A DNA stretch of 5,459 bases from contig PWOK01000314.1 of assembly GCA_003557445.1 (NCBI GenBank), positions 1-5,459 on the forward strand, written 5' to 3'. The notes under the pieces are model-generated. The model was not told the origin of the DNA and made no database searches. It was given only the letters and a program-made list of their open reading frames with translations. Position 1 is the stretch's first letter. Each line of letters begins with the position of its first letter. This document shows positions 1 through 5,459 of this stretch, one piece after another. This DNA is from Halanaerobiaceae bacterium (GTDB lineage: Bacteria > Bacillota_F > Halanaerobiia > Halanaerobiales > CSSED10-376). A program made the position numbers and the translations under genes.

Positions 1-692
1 ATCATTTCCTGTGTGATAACTGTTACCCCCATCTTTCGTAAGTGCTTAATTAAATCCATACTTAAATAACTATCATTAATCATATAGGAATGACCCAGTA
101 CTGCAATTTTTACTTTATTATTTTTGTTAGTTTTTTTTATTTTTCTTTTCTTAATTTCCTTCTGATTTAACTTATCAATACTTTCAACAGGAGTAAACCC
201 CTCATTTTGGATTTTTTTAAATTTCTTCTGTTTTTTTAATGCCCTCCAGAAAGCATATTCAACTTTAAAATAATTGATATTTAGTCTTTTACCTATCCTA
301 TGCATAATTTTTCTAAATGAATATATTCCTCTTTTTAATTTTATCTCCGGGGCAATTATTGGAGGTAATTTTTCTCCATAGGCTGCCCTTAACATATCAG
401 GCAGGCCCATTAACTTGGGACAGACTTTATTTTCTTTTCCCAGATTTAAATACCTGGGTAATAAAATATAATCAATATCCTTATCTATTAAAGTCTTCAT
501 ATGACCATAATATACTTTAAATGGTAAACAAAGATCATCTACAGCTTTTTTTACACCCTGATCCAGGATTTTTTTGTTTGTTTGTGGAGAAACTATAGTT
601 TTTATATTGAGACTGTTAAAAAATTCTTTCCACAGGGGAAAATAATAATAATATAATAATCCCCTTGATATTCCTATTTTTGTTCTAATCAT
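1..692 (-). CDS. DUF2229 / COG3580 acyl-CoA dehydratase activase-related protein, N-terminal part (runs off the window)
   Basis: The first 230 residues are visible; the 3' end lies beyond base 1. The protein opens with KIGISRGLLYYYYFPLWKEF, followed by VSPQTNKKILDQGVKKAVDD, LCLPFKVYYGH (C55, H64) and KVCPKLMGLPDM (C91), then after a lysine-rich stretch KIAVLGHSYMINDSYLSMDL. This series is characteristic of DUF2229 (COG3580), proteins related to the BadF/HgdC activators of 2-hydroxyacyl-CoA dehydratases. Members usually accompany other activase or HgdB-like proteins; their biochemical role is poorly known, and an iron-sulfur or radical-activation link is inferred from relatives. C55 and C91 are the obvious metal-ligand candidates. 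The ATG at 692 is chosen because GAGGTG lies just upstream and the family begins with KIG-I-R. The gene follows spoVAF by 14 bases with no terminator or evident promoter between them, so co-transcription is likely. Family assignment is firm; function is not. Confidence 0.85.
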   Translation of the reverse strand, partial: MIRTKIGISRGLLYYYYFPLWKEFFNSLNIKTIVSPQTNKKILDQGVKKAVDDLCLPFKVYYGHMKTLIDKDIDYILLPRYLNLGKENKVCPKLMGLPDMLRAAYGEKLPPIIAPEIKLKRGIYSFRKIMHRIGKRLNINYFKVEYAFWRALKKQKKFKKIQNEGFTPVESIDKLNQKEIKKRKIKKTNKNNKVKIAVLGHSYMINDSYLSMDLIKHLRKMGVTVITQEM

Positions 693-706
693 ACTCACCT
701 CAATAT

Positions 707-2179
707 CTAATTATCTTCTTTATTTTTATATGCCCTTATACTATCTTTTGTGTTTAAAGCATCAGGACGTTTTACATGTAAATCAAGTACAGATTGATTA
801 AAAACCAGTGATTTCAGGGCTCTATAATCAAAAGGGATAAGAGGCCATAAATAATATACTCCAAAAGATTTACTAAAAGCAAACCATAAAAAAATCAATA
901 TTAGTGTTATGATTACACCTGTTATATTACCAATTATCACCGATATTATTAGAACCAATCTCACAAGTTTTAATACTAGAGCCATTTCATAACCGGGAAT
1001 GGCAAAATTGGCAATAGTGGCTATTGCCATATATAATATTACTTCTGGTGAAAACAGACCAACTTCTACTGCAAATTCTCCCAGTAACAGAGCACCAATT
1101 AAACTTAATGATGTTGCCAGGACATTGGGGGTTTGAATGGAGGCCATTCGTATTAAATCTATACCTATACTGGCCAGAACAAATTGAAGACCCAGACCAA
1201 TTTTATACTCCTCTCTGGGTCCTATAAAGTCTAATATTTCAGGTAATATTCCCCTGTTAGTGGCCAGTATTAACCATAAAACAGGCAATATAACTGAACT
1301 AAACATAGCCAGTATTCTCATAAAAGAAAAATAGGTCCCCACAACAATTCCCTTTCTATAACTTTCCAGGGTTTGAACATGAGATAAAAAAGGAGCCGGC
1401 AGGATTAAAGCTGTTGGAGAATTATCAACAATGATTGCAATATGTCCCTCAAGTATATGAGCAGCAACATTATCCGGTCTTTCAGTATACCTGACCATGG
1501 GTAAAGGATTTATAGTTCCACCTGTTAATATGTCTTCTATTGATTTATCGGCCAGAGGGAGGCCATCAATATCAACATTTTTAAGCTTGTTTTTTATTTC
1601 TTTCAATAATTTTTCATTGGTAATATCTTCAATATATACCAGGGCTATATCATTTTTACTTCTCCTCCCAATTTGAAAAGGTTCAGCCCGGAAATTTTTA
1701 TCCCTGATTCTTCTCCTTACTGCCACAATATTAAAAAGCATAGTTTCTACAAAACCATCAGCTGGTCCCCTGGTTGATTTTTCAAGTTCAGGTTCATTGG
1801 GAGATCTGGTATCCCAGCTTCTTCCATCTATTATTATTGCTTTATTAAATCCTTCCAGAAATAAAACCTGTGGACCACAGAGAATTTGATCTATAATATC
1901 CTCAAAATTATCCAATATATCAATTTCATAATAGGGAAGACGCTTTTTAAGTATCTTACTAATGACATCAACAGATATTTCTTTTCTGGTGGTATTCATT
2001 AAAAATTTTAAAGGAAAGATTATTTCATCTTTAATAAAACCATCCAGAAAAATTAAACCCGCTTTTTTATGACCAATTTCAAATTCACGGGTTAATACAT
2101 CAAAATTTATATCTGCACCAAGTTCATTTTTTAGATAATCAAGATTTTTATTTAAATCTTTATATAATGGTTTTTTCAA
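707..2179 (-). CDS. spoVAF: SpoVAF, GerA-family spore membrane protein
   Basis: Integral membrane protein of the GerA family A-subunit type, expected in the spore inner membrane. In Bacillus, SpoVAF is encoded in the spoVA operon and acts with germinant receptors during germination; it has been reported to form an ion channel with a small partner (FigP/YqhR). From a TTG start at 2179 it has 490 residues, close to the usual length. The soluble N-terminal half carries LADKSIEDIL (about 209-218), RGPADGFVETMLFN (137-150), RRRIRD, VRYTERPD (229-236) and EGHIAIIVDNSP (244-255). The C-terminal half (about 288-436) holds several hydrophobic membrane segments and the conserved GLFSPEVILY (374-383), then the WPLIPFD tail. 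ADKSIE, YTERPD and LFSPEVILY favour SpoVAF over a nutrient-receptor GerAA. An open frame extends upstream to another TTG at 2206 (499 residues), but that start has no ribosome binding site. The gene appears to have its own sigma-G-type promoter. The spoVAA-spoVAE genes are absent next to it. Confidence 0.92.
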   Translation of the reverse strand: MKKPLYKDLNKNLDYLKNELGADINFDVLTREFEIGHKKAGLIFLDGFIKDEIIFPLKFLMNTTRKEISVDVISKILKKRLPYYEIDILDNFEDIIDQILCGPQVLFLEGFNKAIIIDGRSWDTRSPNEPELEKSTRGPADGFVETMLFNIVAVRRRIRDKNFRAEPFQIGRRSKNDIALVYIEDITNEKLLKEIKNKLKNVDIDGLPLADKSIEDILTGGTINPLPMVRYTERPDNVAAHILEGHIAIIVDNSPTALILPAPFLSHVQTLESYRKGIVVGTYFSFMRILAMFSSVILPVLWLILATNRGILPEILDFIGPREEYKIGLGLQFVLASIGIDLIRMASIQTPNVLATSLSLIGALLLGEFAVEVGLFSPEVILYMAIATIANFAIPGYEMALVLKLVRLVLIISVIIGNITGVIITLILIFLWFAFSKSFGVYYLWPLIPFDYRALKSLVFNQSVLDLHVKRPDALNTKDSIRAYKNKEDN

Positions 2180-2186
2180 TATCCGT

Positions 2187-2194
2187 ATCACCCT
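2187..2194 (-). promoter_or_regulatory. Ribosome binding site deciding the spoVAF TTG start
   Basis: AGGGTGAT lies 9 bases (counted from the GGGTG core) upstream of the TTG at 2179-2177. The longer start at 2206 (also TTG) is preceded by AACAGTATACAGT with no purine-rich site, and the in-frame GTG at 2191 falls inside this motif. The TTG at 2179 is therefore the best start. It would also leave a leader of about 40 bases from the predicted promoter, against only about 13 bases for the longer start. Confidence 0.6.
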
Positions 2195-2225
2195 TTTAAT
2201 ATACAAACTGTATACTGTTCATCTA

Positions 2226-2255
2226 TATTATTTAATAAAATCCTGAAATTATTCA
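2226..2255 (-). promoter_or_regulatory. Predicted forespore (sigma-G-type) promoter of spoVAF
   Basis: The minus strand reads TGAATA (2255-2250), a 17-base spacer, then AATAATA (2232-2226). The Bacillus sigma-G consensus is about GHATR, 17-18 bases, CATNHTA. The -35 matches fully and the -10 differs only at the first base. The sigma-F -10 (GGnnAnAnT) fits poorly, so sigma-G is favoured, in line with spoVA control in Bacillus. Transcription would start near 2219. The consensus is borrowed from Bacillus, and A+T-rich DNA produces chance matches, so this is a supported prediction only. Confidence 0.55.
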
Positions 2256-2280
2256 AAAAAAAAACCGGTTTATACCGGAT
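2255..2280 (-). terminator. Rho-independent terminator of the spoIIA operon
   Basis: On the minus strand CCGGT, loop ATAA, ACCGG (2278-2265) forms a 5-bp, mostly G+C stem, followed by ten T residues (2264-2255). Two more A-T pairs are possible beyond a T-T mismatch. It lies 21 bases past the sigF stop codon and separates the spoIIA operon from spoVAF. The last T of the tract is also the first base of the predicted spoVAF -35 element. Confidence 0.85.
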
Positions 2281-2301
2281 TATTATATATTTTAATCTAT
2301 A

Positions 2302-3069
2302 TCAGGAACTCATTTTTCTTTTTATTTTTTTTAAAATCTTTTTTTCCAGCCTTGATATCTGAACCTGAGAAACACCCAGTTCTTCACCTATTTCCTGCTG
2401 TGTTTTATCTTCAAAATATCTTAGAAATATTAATTTTCTTGAACGGGGATCAAGTTCTTTAATTATATCCATTAGAGTTAATCTATCTTCTTCAGATATA
2501 TTATTTTTCTCCTGTTCATCTTCTAGATTATCAATCAGATATAATTCTTTTCCTTCATCTTTATGTGTGGGTTGATATATTGAAGTTGGCTTTTTATTTG
2601 CTTCCAGTGCTTTTATTATTTCCTCTTTACTATAATCAGTTTCCTCCACCAGTTCATTAAGGGTTGGTTGTCTTTTTAATTTATTTCTTAATTCTTCCTC
2701 CTTTTTTCGAACTATTCTGGCAATTTTCTTTAAATTTCGACTTATATTAATAATTCCATCATCTCTGATATGTAACCTTATTTCTCCCAGTATCCGGGAA
2801 AAAGCATATGTTGAAAATTTGACATCTCTTTTTAAATCAAAACCTTTTACTGCTTTTATTAAACCGACAACACCAATTTGAAATAAATCCTGAAGGTTAT
2901 AATCCAGGTTTTTATAGCGGTAGGTAACCTTTAAAACAAGTTTTAAATTATGTTCTACAACTTTATCCAGGGCTTTTTTGTCCCCTTCCTGGGCTTTTTC
3001 AATATAGGTACGGGTTTCTTCTTCTGTTAATAACCTGACACCGGGAAGATCTATAATACTATAATCCAT
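2302..3069 (-). CDS. sigF: RNA polymerase sporulation sigma factor sigma-F (SpoIIAC)
   Basis: Sigma-F directs RNA polymerase to the first forespore-specific genes after asymmetric division. The 255-residue length is normal for the family. Region 2 covers about residues 34-103, with LQDLFQIGVVGLIKAVKGFD (59-78), KFSTYAFSRILGEI (84-97) and IRDDG. Region 3 follows (about 109-185, including RQPTLNELVEE), and region 4 (about 197-250) holds the helix-turn-helix TQQEIGEELGVSQVQISRLE (223-242). SQVQISR is shared by the SigF/SigG/SigB group, and the position directly after spoIIAA and spoIIAB identifies it as sigma-F rather than sigma-G. The ATG at 3069 is preceded by AGGGAGG (3083-3077) at 7 bases, a site that overlaps the spoIIAB stop codon, so translation is likely coupled. 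The gap to spoIIAB is 12 bases. SpoIIAB binds and holds the protein inactive until SpoIIAA is dephosphorylated. A terminator follows. Confidence 0.97.
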   Translation of the reverse strand: MDYSIIDLPGVRLLTEEETRTYIEKAQEGDKKALDKVVEHNLKLVLKVTYRYKNLDYNLQDLFQIGVVGLIKAVKGFDLKRDVKFSTYAFSRILGEIRLHIRDDGIINISRNLKKIARIVRKKEEELRNKLKRQPTLNELVEETDYSKEEIIKALEANKKPTSIYQPTHKDEGKELYLIDNLEDEQEKNNISEEDRLTLMDIIKELDPRSRKLIFLRYFEDKTQQEIGEELGVSQVQISRLEKKILKKIKRKMSS

Positions 3070-3081
3070 TATTATTCCTCC

Positions 3082-3513
3082 CTATTCCTTCTTTTTCAAA
3101 AATCGTTCAGGTATTTTTTTCATTGTAACTACAGTTCCTTCATTTACCTCAGATTCTATTTCAAAATCATTCATAAAAGAATCTATAAATGCCAGTCCCA
3201 GCCCCATATGTTTTTCTTTGCTGGAAAATGAAGGCTGTAGTACTGCTTCAATGTCAGGTATGCCAGTTCCGTAATCTATTACTTTAACATAGAAAGTCTC
3301 TTCTTTAATCCACATTTCGATTACTATTTTATCTTCATTTTCTGGATAACCGTGGATTATAGAATTTGTTACTGCTTCGGTAACAGCCACTTTTATCTCC
3401 TGTAATTCTGTCAGAGTAAAATCAAGTTCAGAGGCAAATGTAGCCACTGAAATTCTGGCCAGTCCAATATTTTTGCTTTTACTTAATATGGTTAAAGATG
3501 CTTTATTACGCAA
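3082..3513 (-). CDS. spoIIAB: SpoIIAB, anti-sigma-F factor and serine kinase
   Basis: SpoIIAB binds sigma-F and blocks it, and phosphorylates SpoIIAA using ATP. It has the GHKL ATPase fold: N-box EAVTNSIIHGY (E46, N50), G1 box DYGTGI (80-85) and the glycine-rich lid HMGLGLAFI (102-110). I place the start at a TTG (3513), giving 143 residues against 146 in Bacillus subtilis. With this start R20, E46 and N50 fall at the same numbers as the Bacillus residues known for sigma-F/SpoIIAA contact, the catalytic base and Mg-ATP binding. A longer frame reaches an ATG at 3561, but its 16 extra residues lie wholly inside spoIIAA and match nothing in the family. The gene overlaps spoIIAA by 8 bases, and AAGGAGGGG inside the end of spoIIAA serves as its ribosome binding site, which points to translational coupling of antagonist and anti-sigma factor. 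Confidence 0.95.
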   Translation of the reverse strand: MRNKASLTILSKSKNIGLARISVATFASELDFTLTELQEIKVAVTEAVTNSIIHGYPENEDKIVIEMWIKEETFYVKVIDYGTGIPDIEAVLQPSFSSKEKHMGLGLAFIDSFMNDFEIESEVNEGTVVTMKKIPERFLKKKE

Positions 3514-3859
3514 TATTATCCCCTCCTTTAATGTCTCTGAATATTTCATTTTCTTTTTCATATACAGGAATTATATTTAATATTCCAGAAAGTTTAAAAA
3601 TCCTTTCTATATGAGGATTAATAGCAACCAGTATCATTTTTCCATTTTTGCTTATATTGCGATATCTGCCCAGAATAGCACCTACACCTGTACTATCAAT
3701 AAAGTTTACCCCTTTAAAATTAATCACTAAATTGCATAAATTATTTTCTTTCATTTTAGTCTTTATTGTTTTTTTGAATTTTGGAACTGTGTGCATGTCC
3801 AGATCACCTTTTAGTCTTACTATCAAAAAATTATTGATATTTTTTGTCGATATATCCAT
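3506..3859 (-). CDS. spoIIAA: SpoIIAA, anti-anti-sigma factor (antagonist of SpoIIAB)
   Basis: A small STAS-domain protein of 117 residues, the same size as the Bacillus one. In its unphosphorylated form it binds SpoIIAB and releases sigma-F; SpoIIAB inactivates it by phosphorylation and the membrane phosphatase SpoIIE (not in this window) reactivates it. The signature is GVNFIDSTGVGAILGRYR (50-67); S56 aligns with the phosphorylated Ser58 of B. subtilis, here in a D-S-T-G rather than D-S-S-G setting. RLKGDLDMHT near the N terminus and KLSGILNIIPVY near the C terminus are also typical STAS features. The ATG at 3859 has AGGGGGG (3873-3867) 7 bases upstream. It is the first gene of the spoIIA operon, behind a likely sigma-H promoter, and its 3' end overlaps spoIIAB by 8 bases. 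Confidence 0.96.
   Translation of the reverse strand: MDISTKNINNFLIVRLKGDLDMHTVPKFKKTIKTKMKENNLCNLVINFKGVNFIDSTGVGAILGRYRNISKNGKMILVAINPHIERIFKLSGILNIIPVYEKENEIFRDIKGGDNIA
3520..3528 (-). promoter_or_regulatory. Ribosome binding site deciding the spoIIAB TTG start
   Basis: AAGGAGGGG lies inside the last codons of spoIIAA, 6 bases before the TTG at 3513-3511. It is a near-perfect Shine-Dalgarno sequence and gives a protein of family length. The upstream in-frame ATG codons (3561 and 3549) have no comparable site. Confidence 0.8.
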
Positions 3860-3903
3860 TATTTTTCCCCCCTGTCTTTATTTTCTTTTTTCCTATATAT
3901 TTT

Positions 3904-3928
3904 TTTCTCGATATAATTTAAAACTCCT
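3904..3928 (-). promoter_or_regulatory. Predicted sigma-H promoter of the spoIIA operon
   Basis: The minus strand reads AGGAGTT (3928-3922), 11 bases, then CGAGAAA (3910-3904). The Bacillus sigma-H consensus is about AGGAWWW, 11 bases, RnnGAAT. The -35 has one mismatch and the GAAT core is GAAA, with exact spacing. Transcription would start near 3897, about 38 bases before the spoIIAA start. The spoIIA operon of Bacillus is driven by sigma-H with Spo0A, which agrees. I see no clear Spo0A box next to it. Confidence 0.55.
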
Positions 3929-3946
3929 TTTTTTAATTTGCATAAT

Positions 3947-3975
3947 AAAAAAAATCAGGAACCAGGTCCTGATTT
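3947..3975 (-). terminator. Rho-independent terminator after dacF
   Basis: AAATCAGGA (3975-3967), loop CCTGGT, TCCTGATTT (3960-3952) form a perfect 9-bp stem followed by T residues to 3947. The stem starts within the dacF TAA stop codon, so there is essentially no 3' untranslated stretch. Only three of the nine pairs are G-C, so it could be leaky, allowing some dacF-spoIIA read-through like that described in Bacillus. Confidence 0.85.
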
Positions 3976-5152
3976 AAAATAAATTAACAAGGCTTTCCAC
4001 CATCATGATTATTATTCTTAAAATCATACCCAATAAAGATATTTGCTCAACTTCTTCTTTAACCACAAGATCAACTTCTTTACTGTAATCATCAATATTA
4101 ATTTTCATCTTACCGACAACTGTATTTTTTTCCAGGGGAGCCCTGATATTTTCTTTTAATATTATTTCAGGGTCCTGGTCAATTTCCTCCCCCTTTTTAA
4201 CTGGAAAAGTAAAATCCTCAGAAGGATATATTTTGATATTTTCATTTTTAGCATTTATGATTTTTATCTCCCTTATCTCTTTATTTTGGGGAGCAATCAT
4301 TTCATTTTGAAAACTATTGAATCCATAGGATAATAATTTAGCCGCCTCATCAAATCTTGTTTGTGAATCATCTGCAGCCATAATTACAGAAATAAAACGC
4401 AAACCATCTCTTTCAGCAGTTGCAGTAACACAAAATTTGGCCTGATCAGTATATCCTGTTTTTATACCATCTGCACCTGGATAATGTCTTACCAGTTTAT
4501 TTGTATTATTTAAGACTGACTCTCCATTACGAAGATAATCAATCCAGGTAGATGTCCACTGTAATACCTCTGGATAATTTAATAATTCCCTGGAAAGAAC
4601 TGCCAGATCATAGGCAGTGGTAAAGGTTCCCTGTGTTTCTTCATCTCCCGGGGGTAAACCTGTAGGATTATAATAATAAGTGTTTTTTAGACCAAGTTCA
4701 TCTGCCCTTTGATTCATTTTTTCAACAAAAGAGTTAACAGTAGGATATAGGTATTCGGCAACCGCTACACTGGCATCATTTGCAGATACAATTGCTATTG
4801 CCTTTATCAAATCTTCCAGGCTCATCTCTTCCCCTGGTTCAAGCCATATCTGTGATCCTCCCATACTGGCTGCATATTCACTGCATAATATTGTATCTTC
4901 CAGAGAAATTACACCCTCATCCATTGCTTCCATTACCAACAGTAATGTCATTATTTTTGTCATACTGGCTGGAGGTAATTGCTGATGAGGATTTTTTTCA
5001 AAAAGTATATTACCGGTTTCTGCTTCCATCAATAAAGCTGATCTGGCATTTAAATCAAATTCAGGTTGATCAGCATTAATTGTTAATGTCTTAGAAAAAA
5101 AGATCAATACAATAACTAAAATGATAAAGGATATTTTTTTATAAAGATTCAT
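3974..5152 (-). CDS. dacF: D-alanyl-D-alanine carboxypeptidase DacF (low-molecular-weight penicillin-binding protein)
   Basis: This exported PBP5-type enzyme removes the terminal D-Ala from peptidoglycan stem peptides; DacF acts in the forespore and helps set the degree of cross-linking of spore peptidoglycan. The 392-residue protein begins with a signal peptide (KK, then a hydrophobic core to about residue 20, likely cut after INA27). The S11 peptidase domain shows all three active-site motifs: S63-M-T-K66, S123-A-N125 and K231-T-G233. A PBP5-type C-terminal beta domain spans roughly 285-365, and a hydrophobic/amphipathic tail (ISLLGMILRIIIMMVESLVN, 371-390) should anchor it to the outer face of the membrane. 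The ATG at 5152 has AAAGGGGA about 7 bases upstream. Position just before spoIIAA identifies it as DacF rather than DacA or DacB. The gap to the phosphorylase gene upstream is 68 bases with no clear terminator, so it may have its own forespore promoter or be partly read through. Confidence 0.95.
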   Translation of the reverse strand: MNLYKKISFIILVIVLIFFSKTLTINADQPEFDLNARSALLMEAETGNILFEKNPHQQLPPASMTKIMTLLLVMEAMDEGVISLEDTILCSEYAASMGGSQIWLEPGEEMSLEDLIKAIAIVSANDASVAVAEYLYPTVNSFVEKMNQRADELGLKNTYYYNPTGLPPGDEETQGTFTTAYDLAVLSRELLNYPEVLQWTSTWIDYLRNGESVLNNTNKLVRHYPGADGIKTGYTDQAKFCVTATAERDGLRFISVIMAADDSQTRFDEAAKLLSYGFNSFQNEMIAPQNKEIREIKIINAKNENIKIYPSEDFTFPVKKGEEIDQDPEIILKENIRAPLEKNTVVGKMKINIDDYSKEVDLVVKEEVEQISLLGMILRIIIMMVESLVNLF

Positions 5153-5220
5153 TCTTATTCCCCTTTACATAGTTTTTAATCTATGAAATATTTATTCTTT
5201 AAAAAAGGGAATATGAATTT

Positions 5221-5459
5221 TTAATTGATTATCTTATATATTAGTTTAGTTTTGTCCGGTTTATCGGGTTTTATGGAAAAAAAATTTAAGGCTTTCTCAA
5301 TATGTTCTTGAGTAATTTTTGTGTTAGAATATAATACTGCCAGTGATTCATTTTTGGTAACCCTATCTTCTGTTTTTTTATTAAGGACTATCCCAGCAGC
5401 CATATCTATCTTATCCTCTTTTGTTTTTCTTCCCGCTCCCAGTTCCATGGACAATAGAC
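5221..5459 (-). CDS. pdp: Pyrimidine-nucleoside phosphorylase, C-terminal end (gene runs off the window)
   Basis: Only the last 78 residues are inside the window; the start lies beyond base 5459. The segment MELGAGRKTKEDKIDMAAGI followed by VLNKKTEDRVTKNESLAVLY is typical of the C-terminal domain of pyrimidine-nucleoside and thymidine phosphorylases, where GAGR-TKED-ID and the G-V-L--K--D-V pattern are conserved. The enzyme splits uridine, thymidine or deoxyuridine with phosphate to give the base and (deoxy)ribose-1-phosphate in nucleoside salvage. Nucleoside-salvage genes often lie directly upstream of dacF-spoIIA in spore formers (for example drm and pupG in B. subtilis), which supports the call. 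The TTG at 5454 is an internal leucine codon, not a start. Whether the enzyme is the broad Pdp type or a DeoA thymidine phosphorylase cannot be told from this end. Confidence 0.88.
   Translation of the reverse strand, partial: LLSMELGAGRKTKEDKIDMAAGIVLNKKTEDRVTKNESLAVLYSNTKITQEHIEKALNFFSIKPDKPDKTKLIYKIIN

Noticed and set aside
317..520. Plus-strand open frame of 67 codons
   Set aside because: Antisense to the well-supported DUF2229 coding sequence, no family resemblance and no convincing ribosome binding site.
1024..1227. Plus-strand open frame of 67 codons
   Set aside because: Antisense shadow of the membrane region of spoVAF; no recognisable product.
3514..3561. ATG at 3561 as the start of spoIIAB (159 residues)
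   Set aside because: The 16 extra residues lie inside spoIIAA, lack a ribosome binding site and would shift conserved R20, E46 and N50 out of family numbering.
3844..3851. TTGTCGAT, a 7 of 8 match to the Spo0A box, at the 5' end of spoIIAA
   Set aside because: It lies inside the coding sequence, about 50 bases downstream of the predicted start site, not at the upstream positions used for activation of spoIIA in Bacillus. Probably chance.
3648..3977. Plus-strand open frame of 109 codons
   Set aside because: Antisense to spoIIAA and across its promoter and the dacF terminator; its hydrophobic look comes from T-rich antisense codons.
4780..5079. Plus-strand open frame of 99 codons
   Set aside because: Antisense to the catalytic domain of dacF; no family resemblance.
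5168..5185. Inverted repeat CATAG-N8-CTATG upstream of dacF, as a possible operator
   Set aside because: Only 5 bp per arm with an 8-base A/T spacer; such repeats are expected by chance in A+T-rich DNA and no second copy is seen.
5170..5197. Possible forespore promoter of dacF: GAATA (5197-5193), 16 bases, AAAACTA (5176-5170)
   Set aside because: The -10 matches the sigma-G pattern weakly, the spacing is short, and the predicted start near 5163 would cut into the dacF ribosome binding site (5166-5159). dacF probably has a forespore promoter, but I cannot place it.

Overview
The window is a sporulation locus from a low-GC, endospore-forming Firmicute (Bacillota). The DNA is strongly A+T-rich, every gene is on the minus strand, and the gene set (dacF, spoIIAA, spoIIAB, sigF, spoVAF) occurs only in spore formers. 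A DUF2229/COG3580 activase-like protein and the very A/T-rich, lysine-rich codon use point to an anaerobe of the Clostridia or Halanaerobiales type rather than Bacillus. I cannot fix the genus from the sequence.

Read in the direction of transcription (high to low coordinates), the window starts with the C-terminal end of a pyrimidine-nucleoside phosphorylase (5459-5221). Next is dacF, a D-alanyl-D-alanine carboxypeptidase (5152-3974), closed by a hairpin terminator that begins in its own stop codon. A likely sigma-H promoter (3928-3904) then drives the tight spoIIAA-spoIIAB-sigF operon (3859-2302), which ends in a second terminator (2280-2255). The T-tract of that terminator runs straight into a likely sigma-G-type promoter (2255-2226). 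This promoter would drive spoVAF (2179-707) and, 14 bases further on, a DUF2229 gene (692 to beyond base 1) that is cut by the window edge.

The functional logic is the standard forespore switch. SpoIIAB binds and inactivates sigma-F and also phosphorylates SpoIIAA. Unphosphorylated SpoIIAA frees sigma-F in the forespore after asymmetric division. Sigma-F, and later sigma-G, then turn on forespore genes, of which dacF and spoVAF are typical members. The layout splits into three units: dacF (alone or with the upstream phosphorylase), the sigma-H-type spoIIA operon, and a forespore-type spoVAF-DUF2229 unit.

I see no mobile element, CRISPR array, RNA gene or obviously new system. The most interesting points are that spoVAF follows sigF directly with no spoVAA-spoVAE genes between them, that a metabolic-looking DUF2229 gene sits in the spoVAF transcription unit, and that two genes (spoIIAB, spoVAF) appear to start at TTG with good ribosome binding sites. 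No stretch over 300 bases lacks a gene.
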